NCBI GenBank assembly: GCA_021793275.1
Contig: JAJYTC010000007.1
Span: 1-58,393, forward strand
DNA from: Deltaproteobacteria bacterium
GTDB taxonomy: Bacteria; Desulfobacterota; Syntrophobacteria; Syntrophobacterales; Syntrophobacteraceae
Reading direction: 5' to 3'
Length of the DNA: 58,393 nt
In this document: piece by piece, positions 48,588 through 57,025 of the stretch
Layout: every line of letters starts with the position of its first letter
How positions within the stretch are numbered: position 1 is the first letter of the stretch
Notes under the pieces: model-generated
What the model was told of the DNA's origin: nothing
What the model saw: only the letters and a program-made list of their open reading frames with translations
Database searches by the model: none
Translations under genes and position numbers: made by a program

Positions 48588-48714
48588 GACGACTTGATAG
48601 CTTGTCCCTTTCAGGGAGAATTGAACCACCTTGACGGAAAAATCCAGGCCACGGGTTGGCACAAGTTTTATCGTGCCCAAAGTTTCCTGATGGAAGCGAA
48701 TTACGGGGAAGCAG

Positions 48715-49584
48715 ATGCAATACGAAAACAAAGGCCGTTTCATAGTAAAATTCACCGATATTCCATCCCCGCGCCAGCACCATATTGAAATCGAAGTGGA
48801 TGAGCGCAGGAACAATTACAGCGAGGTGGAACTTGGTTTCGACGAGGAACGGGCCGCAAGAGAAGCCAAAAGGTGCCTGAGCTGCCGCCGCTGTCTGGGG
48901 TGCGCCCTGTGCTGGGCCGAGTGCAAGCCCGAAGCAATTCAATTCGATTTGCAGGACGAAATAATCGAAATCGAAGCCGATTCCGTCATCATCTCGCCGG
49001 GGGGCGAACGCGCGCTCAACCGCATCGACAGTCGCTTCGGCCTGGCCAAGGACGTCAACGTCGTAACGGACCTCCAGCTCGAACGCATGCTCAGCGAATC
49101 GGGCCCGAGCGGTGGGCTGGTGATCCGGCCGTTCGACGGCCAAATCCCTTCGAGCGTCGCCTTTGTCCAGGCCTATGACGGGGCTGCGTCCGCCATGAAC
49201 CGGTCGGCCCTGACCTTCGCTGTGAACGAGGTTACTCTTCTCAGGCAAAAGCTGCCGAAGGCAGAAATTGCCGTCTTTGGCGGTTTTGAAGATTTTTCCG
49301 AGGGCAAAAGCGCACTCGATTCCGCCGGCGCTACGCTTATCGCCGCCCCGGTTCAATCCGTCACGCCGAACGGCGGCTCGCCCGTAAAAGTGGCCTTCGC
49401 AGATGCACAGGCCAAGGAGTTCGATCTGGTCGTTCTCATTACGCAGCCGGTAATGTCCAACGATGCCCGCGACCTCGCAAAGGCCCTCGGCCTGGACATC
49501 TCGTATGCGAATTTTCTCTCCGGCGAAGGAGACGGCCTCATTCAGACGAACAAAGAAGAAGTGCGGCTGGCGCGGCAGGAGTGA
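48715..49584 (+). CDS. HdrA-fragment-like Fe-S protein
   Basis: 289 aa; EEERAAREAKRCLSCRRCLGCALCWAECKPEAIQFDLQDEIIEIEADSVIISPGGERALNRI; resembles the HdrA-fusion segment following its GltD insert. Confidence 0.75.
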   Translation: MQYENKGRFIVKFTDIPSPRQHHIEIEVDERRNNYSEVELGFDEERAAREAKRCLSCRRCLGCALCWAECKPEAIQFDLQDEIIEIEADSVIISPGGERALNRIDSRFGLAKDVNVVTDLQLERMLSESGPSGGLVIRPFDGQIPSSVAFVQAYDGAASAMNRSALTFAVNEVTLLRQKLPKAEIAVFGGFEDFSEGKSALDSAGATLIAAPVQSVTPNGGSPVKVAFADAQAKEFDLVVLITQPVMSNDARDLAKALGLDISYANFLSGEGDGLIQTNKEEVRLARQE

Positions 49585-49668
49585 GGCGAGTGACAATTAG
49601 CCTGCTTTTTTCCCCCAATGGCTTTTCATGTCCCTTCGAGAAAACTCAAGCTATCTAAAGACAACAAA

Positions 49669-49695
49669 GGTGGGCTTGACGGCGTCAAGCTCACC
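49669..49695. repeat. Inverted repeat GGTGGGCTTGAC-GGC-GTCAAGCTCACC
   Basis: 12-bp arms with one G-U-type mismatch, 3-nt loop; abuts the 5' end of the toxin pseudogene. Confidence 0.7.
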
Positions 49696-49715
49696 CGAAA
49701 CTTTCCGGCCGCCGT

Positions 49716-49970
49716 TTTGAACGAGACTATAAACGGGAAAAATCCGGGCGGCATGGCAAAACGCTCGATACCGCTCTAATGGAAGTTGTCAACTTGCTTG
49801 CCGTCGACAAACCGTTGCCTCCGAGCTAATGCGACCATCCTCTTATCGGGGAATGGGCCGATCATCGCGATTGCCACATCAAACCAGATCTGGTTCTGAT
49901 CTATCGGAAGCCTGACAACAGTCATCCTGAGTTTGTGCGCCTCAACTCGCACAGTGAGCTTGATTTTTAG
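49716..49970 (+). pseudogene. YafQ-family mRNA-interferase toxin remnant, internal ochre stop and no clear start
   Basis: Frame reads FERDYKREKSGRHGKTLDTALMEVVNLLAVDKPLPPS*CDHPLIGEWADHRDCHIKPDLVLIYRKPDNSHPEFVRLNSHSELDF; TAA at 49827..49829. Confidence 0.75.
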
Positions 49971-50252
49971 TTGACGCCCTCCATGTAGCCTGTGCGTAAG
50001 AGGCAACGGCTGATTATTTTGTGAGCTGCGCTGACGTCCTTGTGAAAAGGCTTCGCAGAATTGAACACATGAAGGTCCGGGTCCCAGGCCTTCTGGAGTT
50101 TATTTCCAGGGAGGTGATTTGAGCTGTGGCATTAAGCATCTTAAGGTTCTCACGGGGCTCGCTTCTCCATGGATGTCTGTCGGTCAAAATCCCTATCCCT
50201 GCGGTTCTGTGATATATTCGGACCACAAAAAGTTTTTTTCCGGAGGATTTCC

Positions 50253-52427
50253 ATGCTGGCCGAGCTTCAGGGACAGATCGAGAGGATCACTTTCACTAAC
50301 GAGGAAAACGGCTTTACTATAGCAAAGGTGAAAGTCCCGGGCCGGCAGGACCTTGTCTGCGTGGTCGGAAACCTCATGGCCCCCATGCCCGGCGAAGTTC
50401 TCAACATGCAGGGGGAATGGACAAACCATCCCAAATTCGGTGAGCAGTTCAAGATTGTCTTCTATAAATCGATGGTCCCGGCCACAGTGGCCGGCATTCA
50501 GAAATATCTGGGCTCCGGCCTCATAAAAGGGATCGGACCCGTTATGGCAAAGAGGATCGTAAAAAAGTTCGGAAAAGACACCCTCGAAGTCATTGAAAAC
50601 GATCTGGAAAAGCTGTCTTCGGTTGAAGGGATCGGCGCCAAACGCATCGGGATGATACAGCAGGCCTGGGCCGACCAGAAGGAAATCCGCGAGGTGATGA
50701 TATTCCTTCAAAGCCACGGGGTCAGTTCCGGGTACGCAACAAAGATTTTCAAGCAGTACGGGGACGAAGCGATCAAGGTGGTGAGGGAAAATCCCTACAG
50801 GCTTGCAACGGACATCTTCGGAATCGGCTTTGTCACCGCCGACAAGATTGCTGAAAACCTCGGATTTGCAAAGGACTCCGAGCTCAGGGCCCAGGCCGGC
50901 ATCCTCTATGTCCTCCAAGAGCTTTCCGATGAGGGCCATGTTTACTACCCTTACGAACCACTCATCGAGAAATGTAAAGAGATTCTCCGCATAGATCGCG
51001 AGGTCATCGTAAAAGCTCTCGGAACCATCGCTCTAAAGGAAATGATCGTTATCGAAGACCTGAACGAGGACCTGGAAAGTTTCGAGGAAAACAATAAGGC
51101 CGTCTACCTTACCAAATTCCACGTCTCCGAAACGAGCATCGCCAAGCGGCTGAGACTCCTCCTCAACGGCCTGAAATCCATCAGGGGAATCGATGCCGAA
51201 AAAGCAGTCGGATGGGTCCAGGAAAAACTCTCCATCTCTTTGGCGGACAAGCAGGCAGAGGCGGTTAAGACTGCCTGCCGATCCAAGGTTATGGTGCTCA
51301 GCGGCCAGCCGGGCACCGGAAAGACAACCATCATAAATTGCATCCTCAAAATCTACCAGGCCCTCGGGGTGAATATTCTCCTCGCCGCACCGACTGGAAG
51401 AGCGGCAAAGAGGATGAGTGAGGCCACCGGCTATGAGTCAAAAACCATCCACAGGCTCCTCGAGTTCAGCCCGAAAAAGGCCGGCTTCCAGAAAAACGAG
51501 CACCATCCGCTCGACTGCGACCTCCTTATAGTCGATGAGTTCTCGATGGTGGACTGCATTCTGATGCACTATCTCATGAAGGCAATCCCCCGACACGCCA
51601 CCCTCATCATGGTGGGGGATGTAAACCAGCTTCCTTCGGTCGGCGCCGGCAATGTTTTAAACGATATCATTTCCTCCGGAAGGGTCCCGGTGGTGGAATT
51701 AAACGAGATTTTCCGCCAGGCCCGGCAGAGCTCGATCATCGTAAACGCCCATAAAATCAACAGCGGCGTTGTTCCCTCTTTCAAACCCTCCGATGGAGAC
51801 CTCAACGATTTTTTCTTCATTTACAAAGAAGAGCCCGAAGAAATCCTGGAACTTATTCTGGAGCTGGTGAAGAATCGCATTCCGGATCGGTTCGGGTACG
51901 ATCCCATTGACGACATTCAGGTCCTAACCCCCATGCACAAAGGGACAATCGGGGCAGGGAACCTCAATGCACGGCTGCAGGATATGCTCAATCCGTCAGA
52001 AAATAGTGTGAACCGCTGGGGACGCAATTTTAGAGTGCGCGATAAAGTCATGCAGATCAAGAATAACTACGACAAAGAGGTCTTCAACGGAGACATAGGC
52101 AGGATTACCTGGATCGATGAGGAAGCCCAGGAGCTGACCGTCTCCTTTGACGGCCGGAAGGTGTACTATGACTTTGCCGATCTCGACGAGGTTGTTTTGG
52201 CGTACGCAGTGTCTATCCATAAAGCGCAAGGGTCGCAGTATCCTGTCGTGGTCATTCCTGTGCACACACAACATTACATGCTGTTGCAGCGGAATTTGAT
52301 TTACACGGGAATTACCCGTGGGCAAAAGCTTGTCGTGATGGTTGGAACTCCAAAGGCCCTGGCGATAGCCGTAAACAATAACAGGACCCGGAAAAGGTAT
52401 ACCCGGCTGGCCGAGAGGCTTGCATGA
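50253..52427 (+). CDS. recD2: RecD2-type ATP-dependent DNA helicase
   Basis: Start MLAELQGQIERITFTNEENGFTIAKVKV; Walker A LSGQPGTGKTTIINC, IVDEFSMVD, AVSIHKAQGSQYPVVVIPV, YTGITRGQKLVVMVG. Confidence 0.93.
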   Translation: MLAELQGQIERITFTNEENGFTIAKVKVPGRQDLVCVVGNLMAPMPGEVLNMQGEWTNHPKFGEQFKIVFYKSMVPATVAGIQKYLGSGLIKGIGPVMAKRIVKKFGKDTLEVIENDLEKLSSVEGIGAKRIGMIQQAWADQKEIREVMIFLQSHGVSSGYATKIFKQYGDEAIKVVRENPYRLATDIFGIGFVTADKIAENLGFAKDSELRAQAGILYVLQELSDEGHVYYPYEPLIEKCKEILRIDREVIVKALGTIALKEMIVIEDLNEDLESFEENNKAVYLTKFHVSETSIAKRLRLLLNGLKSIRGIDAEKAVGWVQEKLSISLADKQAEAVKTACRSKVMVLSGQPGTGKTTIINCILKIYQALGVNILLAAPTGRAAKRMSEATGYESKTIHRLLEFSPKKAGFQKNEHHPLDCDLLIVDEFSMVDCILMHYLMKAIPRHATLIMVGDVNQLPSVGAGNVLNDIISSGRVPVVELNEIFRQARQSSIIVNAHKINSGVVPSFKPSDGDLNDFFFIYKEEPEEILELILELVKNRIPDRFGYDPIDDIQVLTPMHKGTIGAGNLNARLQDMLNPSENSVNRWGRNFRVRDKVMQIKNNYDKEVFNGDIGRITWIDEEAQELTVSFDGRKVYYDFADLDEVVLAYAVSIHKAQGSQYPVVVIPVHTQHYMLLQRNLIYTGITRGQKLVVMVGTPKALAIAVNNNRTRKRYTRLAERLA

Positions 52428-52676
52428 TAAAGGCAAAGTGAAAAGGGTTCGATGAGCGGACGATCGGGCTTCTGGTTACTCTCCCGCTCCTATCGTTTGC
52501 GTATTCTGTCAGGATAGTCACAAAATCCATTTATCCCTGATTAAGATATGACTTAAAGCGTTTGCGGGCCTGCCGACCGGTAATTCCCCATTATCTATCC
52601 CTGCGGTTCAATTATAAATATTGGGCTCGGGCCGAACATGGCGAGCCACATTTTAGTCTCCCTGGAAAAAAACAGC

Positions 52677-52748
52677 TTGACAAAGGCGAAAGTTGGGAAT
52701 AAATGGAGTTCATGTGGAGAATTGTGGCTAAAAGGGGCAAAAAGTGGG
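52677..52748 (+). promoter_or_regulatory. mraZ promoter with phased TGG(G/A) MraZ-box-like array
   Basis: TTGACA at 52677, weak -10 ~17 bp downstream; TGG motifs at 52694, 52704, 52715, 52725, a degenerate one at ~52735, and 52745 (spacing 10-11 nt). Confidence 0.65.
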
Positions 52749-53211
52749 ACAGGGTATCCTGGAGTCACCCAAGTTTAGAGGGCGCTCAGCCGCCAGAATA
52801 GACGCCAAGGGACGCCTGCGAATCTCCACAAAATTCAGGGAAGTCTTGCAAAAGCACTACTCCGACGCTCTCTTTGTCTCCCGCATGGGAGAATGTCTAG
52901 TTGCCTATCCGCCCGAGAAGTGGGAAGAGCTTGAGACCAAGGCGATGAATCTTTCCGAGGTTCATCCGGACCATCGGTCCTTTGTGAGGCGTTTCATTTC
53001 GGGCGTAGAATTGTGTGAGTTCGATTCTCAGGGACGAATACTCATACCGCCCATGCTTCGTGAAGATGCTCATCTGAACCAGGAGGTTGTCCTGGTAGGA
53101 ATGCTTACCTGCTTCGAGATCTGGGATAAGGGCGCTTATGAGCTGCAAGACGCGCGCGACAGGGAGAACGAACCCAGGATAATGGAGAATATTGCCGGAA
53201 TCGGGCTTTAG
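52744..53211 (+). CDS. mraZ: Transcriptional regulator MraZ (GTG start)
   Basis: 155 aa; RSAARIDAKGRLRISTKFREVLQ, two SpoVT/AbrB-like repeats, ELCEFDSQGRILIPPMLRE; upstream of rsmH. Confidence 0.92.
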   Translation: MGQGILESPKFRGRSAARIDAKGRLRISTKFREVLQKHYSDALFVSRMGECLVAYPPEKWEELETKAMNLSEVHPDHRSFVRRFISGVELCEFDSQGRILIPPMLREDAHLNQEVVLVGMLTCFEIWDKGAYELQDARDRENEPRIMENIAGIGL

Positions 53212-53212
53212 T

Positions 53213-54187
53213 ATGGGTGAGGGTCCCGGTCAAATCAGACACATTCCCGTAATGCTCGGGCAGGTTGTCGAATTACTCGATTGCAAAGCCGGCGGTATTT
53301 ACGTCGACGGCACGATCGGAGGGGGAGGATATTCCAGGTCCATTCTTGAACGGGGCGCGGCGGTTGTGGTGGGAATGGACTGGGACGCGGAAGCTATAGA
53401 GCGAGTGAGGGAGGGCCTCGGCGGCTATGGAGAAAGACTCGTTCTGGAGAGGGCCGATTTTGCGGATGTGCGCCAGGTCCTATTAAAGAACGGGATTCGA
53501 GAGGTTGACGGCATTGTGGTCGATTTGGGCGTGTCGAGCTTTCAGCTCGATGACGCACAGAGGGGATTCAGTTTTTTAAGAGAGGGACCGCTCGATATGC
53601 GCATGAACCAAGACTTGCCTCAAACGGCCGCAGACCTGGTAAACACGCTTCCGGAAAAAGATCTGGCCAGCCTGATTTACCGCTATGGAGAGGAGAGGCA
53701 GTCGAGGAAGATAGCGCGCTCGATTGTGGCGGCAAGACTCAAAGGGCGCATCGAAAGCACCCTGGAGCTCGCCGAACTGATACGGAGGGCTGTCCCGCAG
53801 ACTCGGGACGCTTTGCGTATTCACCCGGCCACCCGTACTTTTCAGGCCCTGCGGATAGCGGTTAACAGGGAGCTCGAATCCCTGGAGCGTTTTCTGCCGG
53901 AGGCATTGGATGTTTTGAGACCCGGAGGAAGGCTATGCGCAGTTTGCTTCCATTCGCTGGAAGACCGGGTCGTAAAGGAGACTTTCAGAAACTGGGCGCG
54001 GACGTGCCGTTGCCCTCCTGAGCGGCTTAGGTGCGAGTGTGAAGGCCGACCTCTGGTCAGGCTGCTTACCAGAAAGGCTCTGCGGCCTGCGGCCGATGAG
54101 GTCGAACAAAATCCGCGCGCGCGCAGCGCAAGGCTCAGGGCGGTGGAGAAATTGCCTGCCGCGCAGCGTGACCACCGGCGGCAATGA
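53213..54187 (+). CDS. rsmH: 16S rRNA m4C1402 methyltransferase
   Basis: HIPVMLGQVVELLDCKAGGIYVDGTIGGGGYSRSILE, VDLGVSSFQLDDAQRGFSF, CFHSLEDRVVKETF. Confidence 0.95.
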   Translation: MGEGPGQIRHIPVMLGQVVELLDCKAGGIYVDGTIGGGGYSRSILERGAAVVVGMDWDAEAIERVREGLGGYGERLVLERADFADVRQVLLKNGIREVDGIVVDLGVSSFQLDDAQRGFSFLREGPLDMRMNQDLPQTAADLVNTLPEKDLASLIYRYGEERQSRKIARSIVAARLKGRIESTLELAELIRRAVPQTRDALRIHPATRTFQALRIAVNRELESLERFLPEALDVLRPGGRLCAVCFHSLEDRVVKETFRNWARTCRCPPERLRCECEGRPLVRLLTRKALRPAADEVEQNPRARSARLRAVEKLPAAQRDHRRQ

Positions 54188-54541
54188 CTGCCTGGTGTGT
54201 GATTCGCAAAAACTTAAGATGAAAGGCGTGAATTATGAAGGCAGATACCCCGAGGAAAAGGTTATCGAGAAGCGGCTGCCCTTCAGCGCATTTTCTTCTC
54301 AGGCGCGGCGCGGTGAATTGTTTTGGACTTCAGGGATCGAGCCGGATGTCGCGGGCCGGCATGTTGGGCGAATCGGCGGGGCACAACTTTGAGGCGGACC
54401 TCTACTGCGCCGTTCCCGGCCTGAGGAAATCGGAATGGGATGTTTGCTAGCTCGATTGGGTCCGGAGTTCCTCCATCGATGAGGCGCCGGAGCGGAGGAT
54501 TTCCCTTCTTTTCTTAAAGGGGGCGGGAGGGGATTTTATAT

Positions 54542-54898
54542 ATGAAGAGAGCAAAATCAAGCGCTCCCGTTCTGGGCATCAGGCTCGAGAGTGACCCGGG
54601 CTTTGAGCAGAGGGCGCCGGCCCCTGTGCGAATCGGGACATGGCTGGCGTCGGCAATCGTTTTGGGCGCCGTCTTTGTCCTTTGCGCCGTTTTCTACGTC
54701 TGGTTGTACGTACAGCATGTCGAAAACGGCTATCATCTGTCGAAAATGTGCGAGGAATGCGAACTTTTAAGCACTGCTCAACGGAAGCTCACTCTTGACT
54801 GGGCCCAGTTCCAGGATCCGCAGTGGCTGGCAGAGATCGGTCGGGACCGGTTCGGCTTGGCCCCTCCGGGGCCCGATCAGAAGGTGGTGATGCGTTAG
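54542..54898 (+). CDS. ftsL: FtsL-like cell-division protein
   Basis: 118 aa; single TM WLASAIVLGAVFVLCAVFYVWLYVQ, short coiled-coil, between rsmH and ftsI. Confidence 0.7.
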   Translation: MKRAKSSAPVLGIRLESDPGFEQRAPAPVRIGTWLASAIVLGAVFVLCAVFYVWLYVQHVENGYHLSKMCEECELLSTAQRKLTLDWAQFQDPQWLAEIGRDRFGLAPPGPDQKVVMR

Positions 54899-54942
54899 CG
54901 GTTTGAAACTAAAACAGGGCGCAGATAGTTCGGGAGAAAAAA

Positions 54943-56916
54943 ATGGAAAGGCGCGAGGGACGGAAATCATTGAACTCCCGATACTGGACATGCCGCGCGC
55001 TTTTCCAGTTTGCAGTGATAGGCTGCATGTGCGCCATTATTGTCAAAGCCTTCACCCTCCAGGTGATCCAGCACTCCCTTTGGGTACACAAGTCAGACGC
55101 GTGCCTCGACACCAAATTTAGAGTCCCCGCATATAGAGGCACAATCTACGACAGAAAGGGGAGGGTCCTGGCCTATTCGGTCCCGCAATGCTCTCTTTAT
55201 ACTTTCGGGTTCCAGGTCAAAGATCCCTCAAAAACGGCGGCTTTGTTAAGTCCGATCCTGGACGAGCCGGCCAGGTCGATCGAAAAACAACTCACCTCAA
55301 CCAGCCACTTCGTGTGGATAAAGCGCGACCTGACCGACCAGCAGACGAACAGCATCCGCGAGCTCAAGGCGCCGTGCCTGCATCTCACCACCGAATACAA
55401 GCGGTTCTATCCGTACCGCCAGTTGGCCGGCCAGGTTATCGGGCTGGTCAATATCGACGGAGTCGGCATCACGGGTATAGAAAAATCATTCGACAAGGTA
55501 CTGCGGCGCAGGACGGAGCCGGTATGTGCGCTAAGGGACGGCGCACGCAGGATATTATGGCTGAGCGATGCCGCGCCGCCCGAACCTGCCGAGAGCTGCG
55601 GCATAAAGCTCTCCCTGGACGCCTTCATCGAATACGTCACCGAGAGCGCGCTGGCAAAGGCAGCGGCAAAATTCCACGCCAAGCAGGCCGAGGCAATTGT
55701 CATGGACCCCCGCACCCGCGAGGTGCTCGCCATGGCGAACTGGCCTTTTTTCGACCCGAACATCCGCCCCGAAAAGCAAGAACACGGTGAGGACATCACG
55801 CGCAATCATTGTATCGCCGACGCATTCGAGCCTGGTTCGACCTTTAAGATAGTCTTGATGAGCGCCGCTCTCAATCAGGGAATATTCCACGAATTCAGCC
55901 GTTTATATTGCGAGAACGGCAGATGGTTGCTGGCGGGTCATATTATAAAGGACGTTCACCCTAACGGCTGGCTCACTTTGCAGCAAGTGTTGAAATTTTC
56001 CAGCAATATCGGGGCGGCCAAAACTGCGCTCACCCTGGGCGGCCCAACATTTGACAGGTATATTAAGGCATTCGGGTTCGGCTCACCCACCGGAATCGCT
56101 CTGCCTGGAGAAGCCGGTGGGCTTCTGAGGCCTCTTAAGTATTGGAAGCAGCTCGATCTGGCCGTAACCGGGTTTGGGCAAAGCATTGGAGTGACAGCGA
56201 TTCAGCTCGAAAATGCAGTTGCTGTGGTAGCAAGCGGGGGGGTACGCGGCTCTCCGATAATCGTCGACAGCATCCTTGGCCCGCACGGGAGAACGATCAG
56301 GAAGTTACGCTCGCTCGACGCACTGAGGGTGATTCGAAAGACGACAGCCAACGTGGTTCGTGATATGATGGTAACAGTAACTCAGCCGGGAGGCACCGGG
56401 GTCGAAGCGGTGCCCGTAGGTTATACCGTTGCGGGGAAGACTGGAACGGCCCAGGTAATGAATGCAAATACGAAACGTTACTCCACCACCGATTACACTG
56501 CGGTTTTTACCGGCTTCGCTCCGGCCGACAATCCCAGACTGGTGATTACCGTTGTTGTCCACGATCCCCAAGGCTCCATTTACGGCGGGGTAGTGGCTGC
56601 GCCCGTATTTCGCAAAATTGCTGCGACAGTGCTGCCCTACCTGGGCGTGATGCCTTCTTCGCCCGGTTTTGCGCCCGCTCCGACCGTTCGCATGGCCAAA
56701 ACCTCATCGGGTCGCGCCAAAAGAGGGCTTTTCGGAAAAATCGCCGCGATTAAAAGGCCACCCGCTCACAGGAAAATCTGCGCGGAATCAGATTTGGAAA
56801 AAAATCCAGGGGCGGTTAGGCCCCCTGCCGGCAAAGTTCGCCCGACCGGCAATGGCGCCAGTTGGAACGGCAGGTATTCGCTCAAATTGGCTAAACCCGA
56901 AGCAGCTCTGTATTAG
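54943..56916 (+). CDS. ftsI: Peptidoglycan transpeptidase FtsI / penicillin-binding protein
   Basis: 657 aa; AYRGTIYDRKGRVLAYSVP, FEPGSTFKIVLMSAAL (SxxK), SSNIG (SxN), VAGKTGTAQV (KTG). Confidence 0.93.
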   Translation: MERREGRKSLNSRYWTCRALFQFAVIGCMCAIIVKAFTLQVIQHSLWVHKSDACLDTKFRVPAYRGTIYDRKGRVLAYSVPQCSLYTFGFQVKDPSKTAALLSPILDEPARSIEKQLTSTSHFVWIKRDLTDQQTNSIRELKAPCLHLTTEYKRFYPYRQLAGQVIGLVNIDGVGITGIEKSFDKVLRRRTEPVCALRDGARRILWLSDAAPPEPAESCGIKLSLDAFIEYVTESALAKAAAKFHAKQAEAIVMDPRTREVLAMANWPFFDPNIRPEKQEHGEDITRNHCIADAFEPGSTFKIVLMSAALNQGIFHEFSRLYCENGRWLLAGHIIKDVHPNGWLTLQQVLKFSSNIGAAKTALTLGGPTFDRYIKAFGFGSPTGIALPGEAGGLLRPLKYWKQLDLAVTGFGQSIGVTAIQLENAVAVVASGGVRGSPIIVDSILGPHGRTIRKLRSLDALRVIRKTTANVVRDMMVTVTQPGGTGVEAVPVGYTVAGKTGTAQVMNANTKRYSTTDYTAVFTGFAPADNPRLVITVVVHDPQGSIYGGVVAAPVFRKIAATVLPYLGVMPSSPGFAPAPTVRMAKTSSGRAKRGLFGKIAAIKRPPAHRKICAESDLEKNPGAVRPPAGKVRPTGNGASWNGRYSLKLAKPEAALY

Positions 56917-57025
56917 TTCGGCGTTTCGGGGCTGTTTGGATATTGTCATTGGCCGACCGGTAGCGACCGGCGGCGTAGAGATGCAGTTTACATTCACCGA
57001 ATAAACGCTAAACGAAAAACCGGGC

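Noticed and set aside
54235-54450. 71-aa ORF between rsmH and ftsL
   Set aside because: No recognisable motif and weak coding character; not listed as a CDS.
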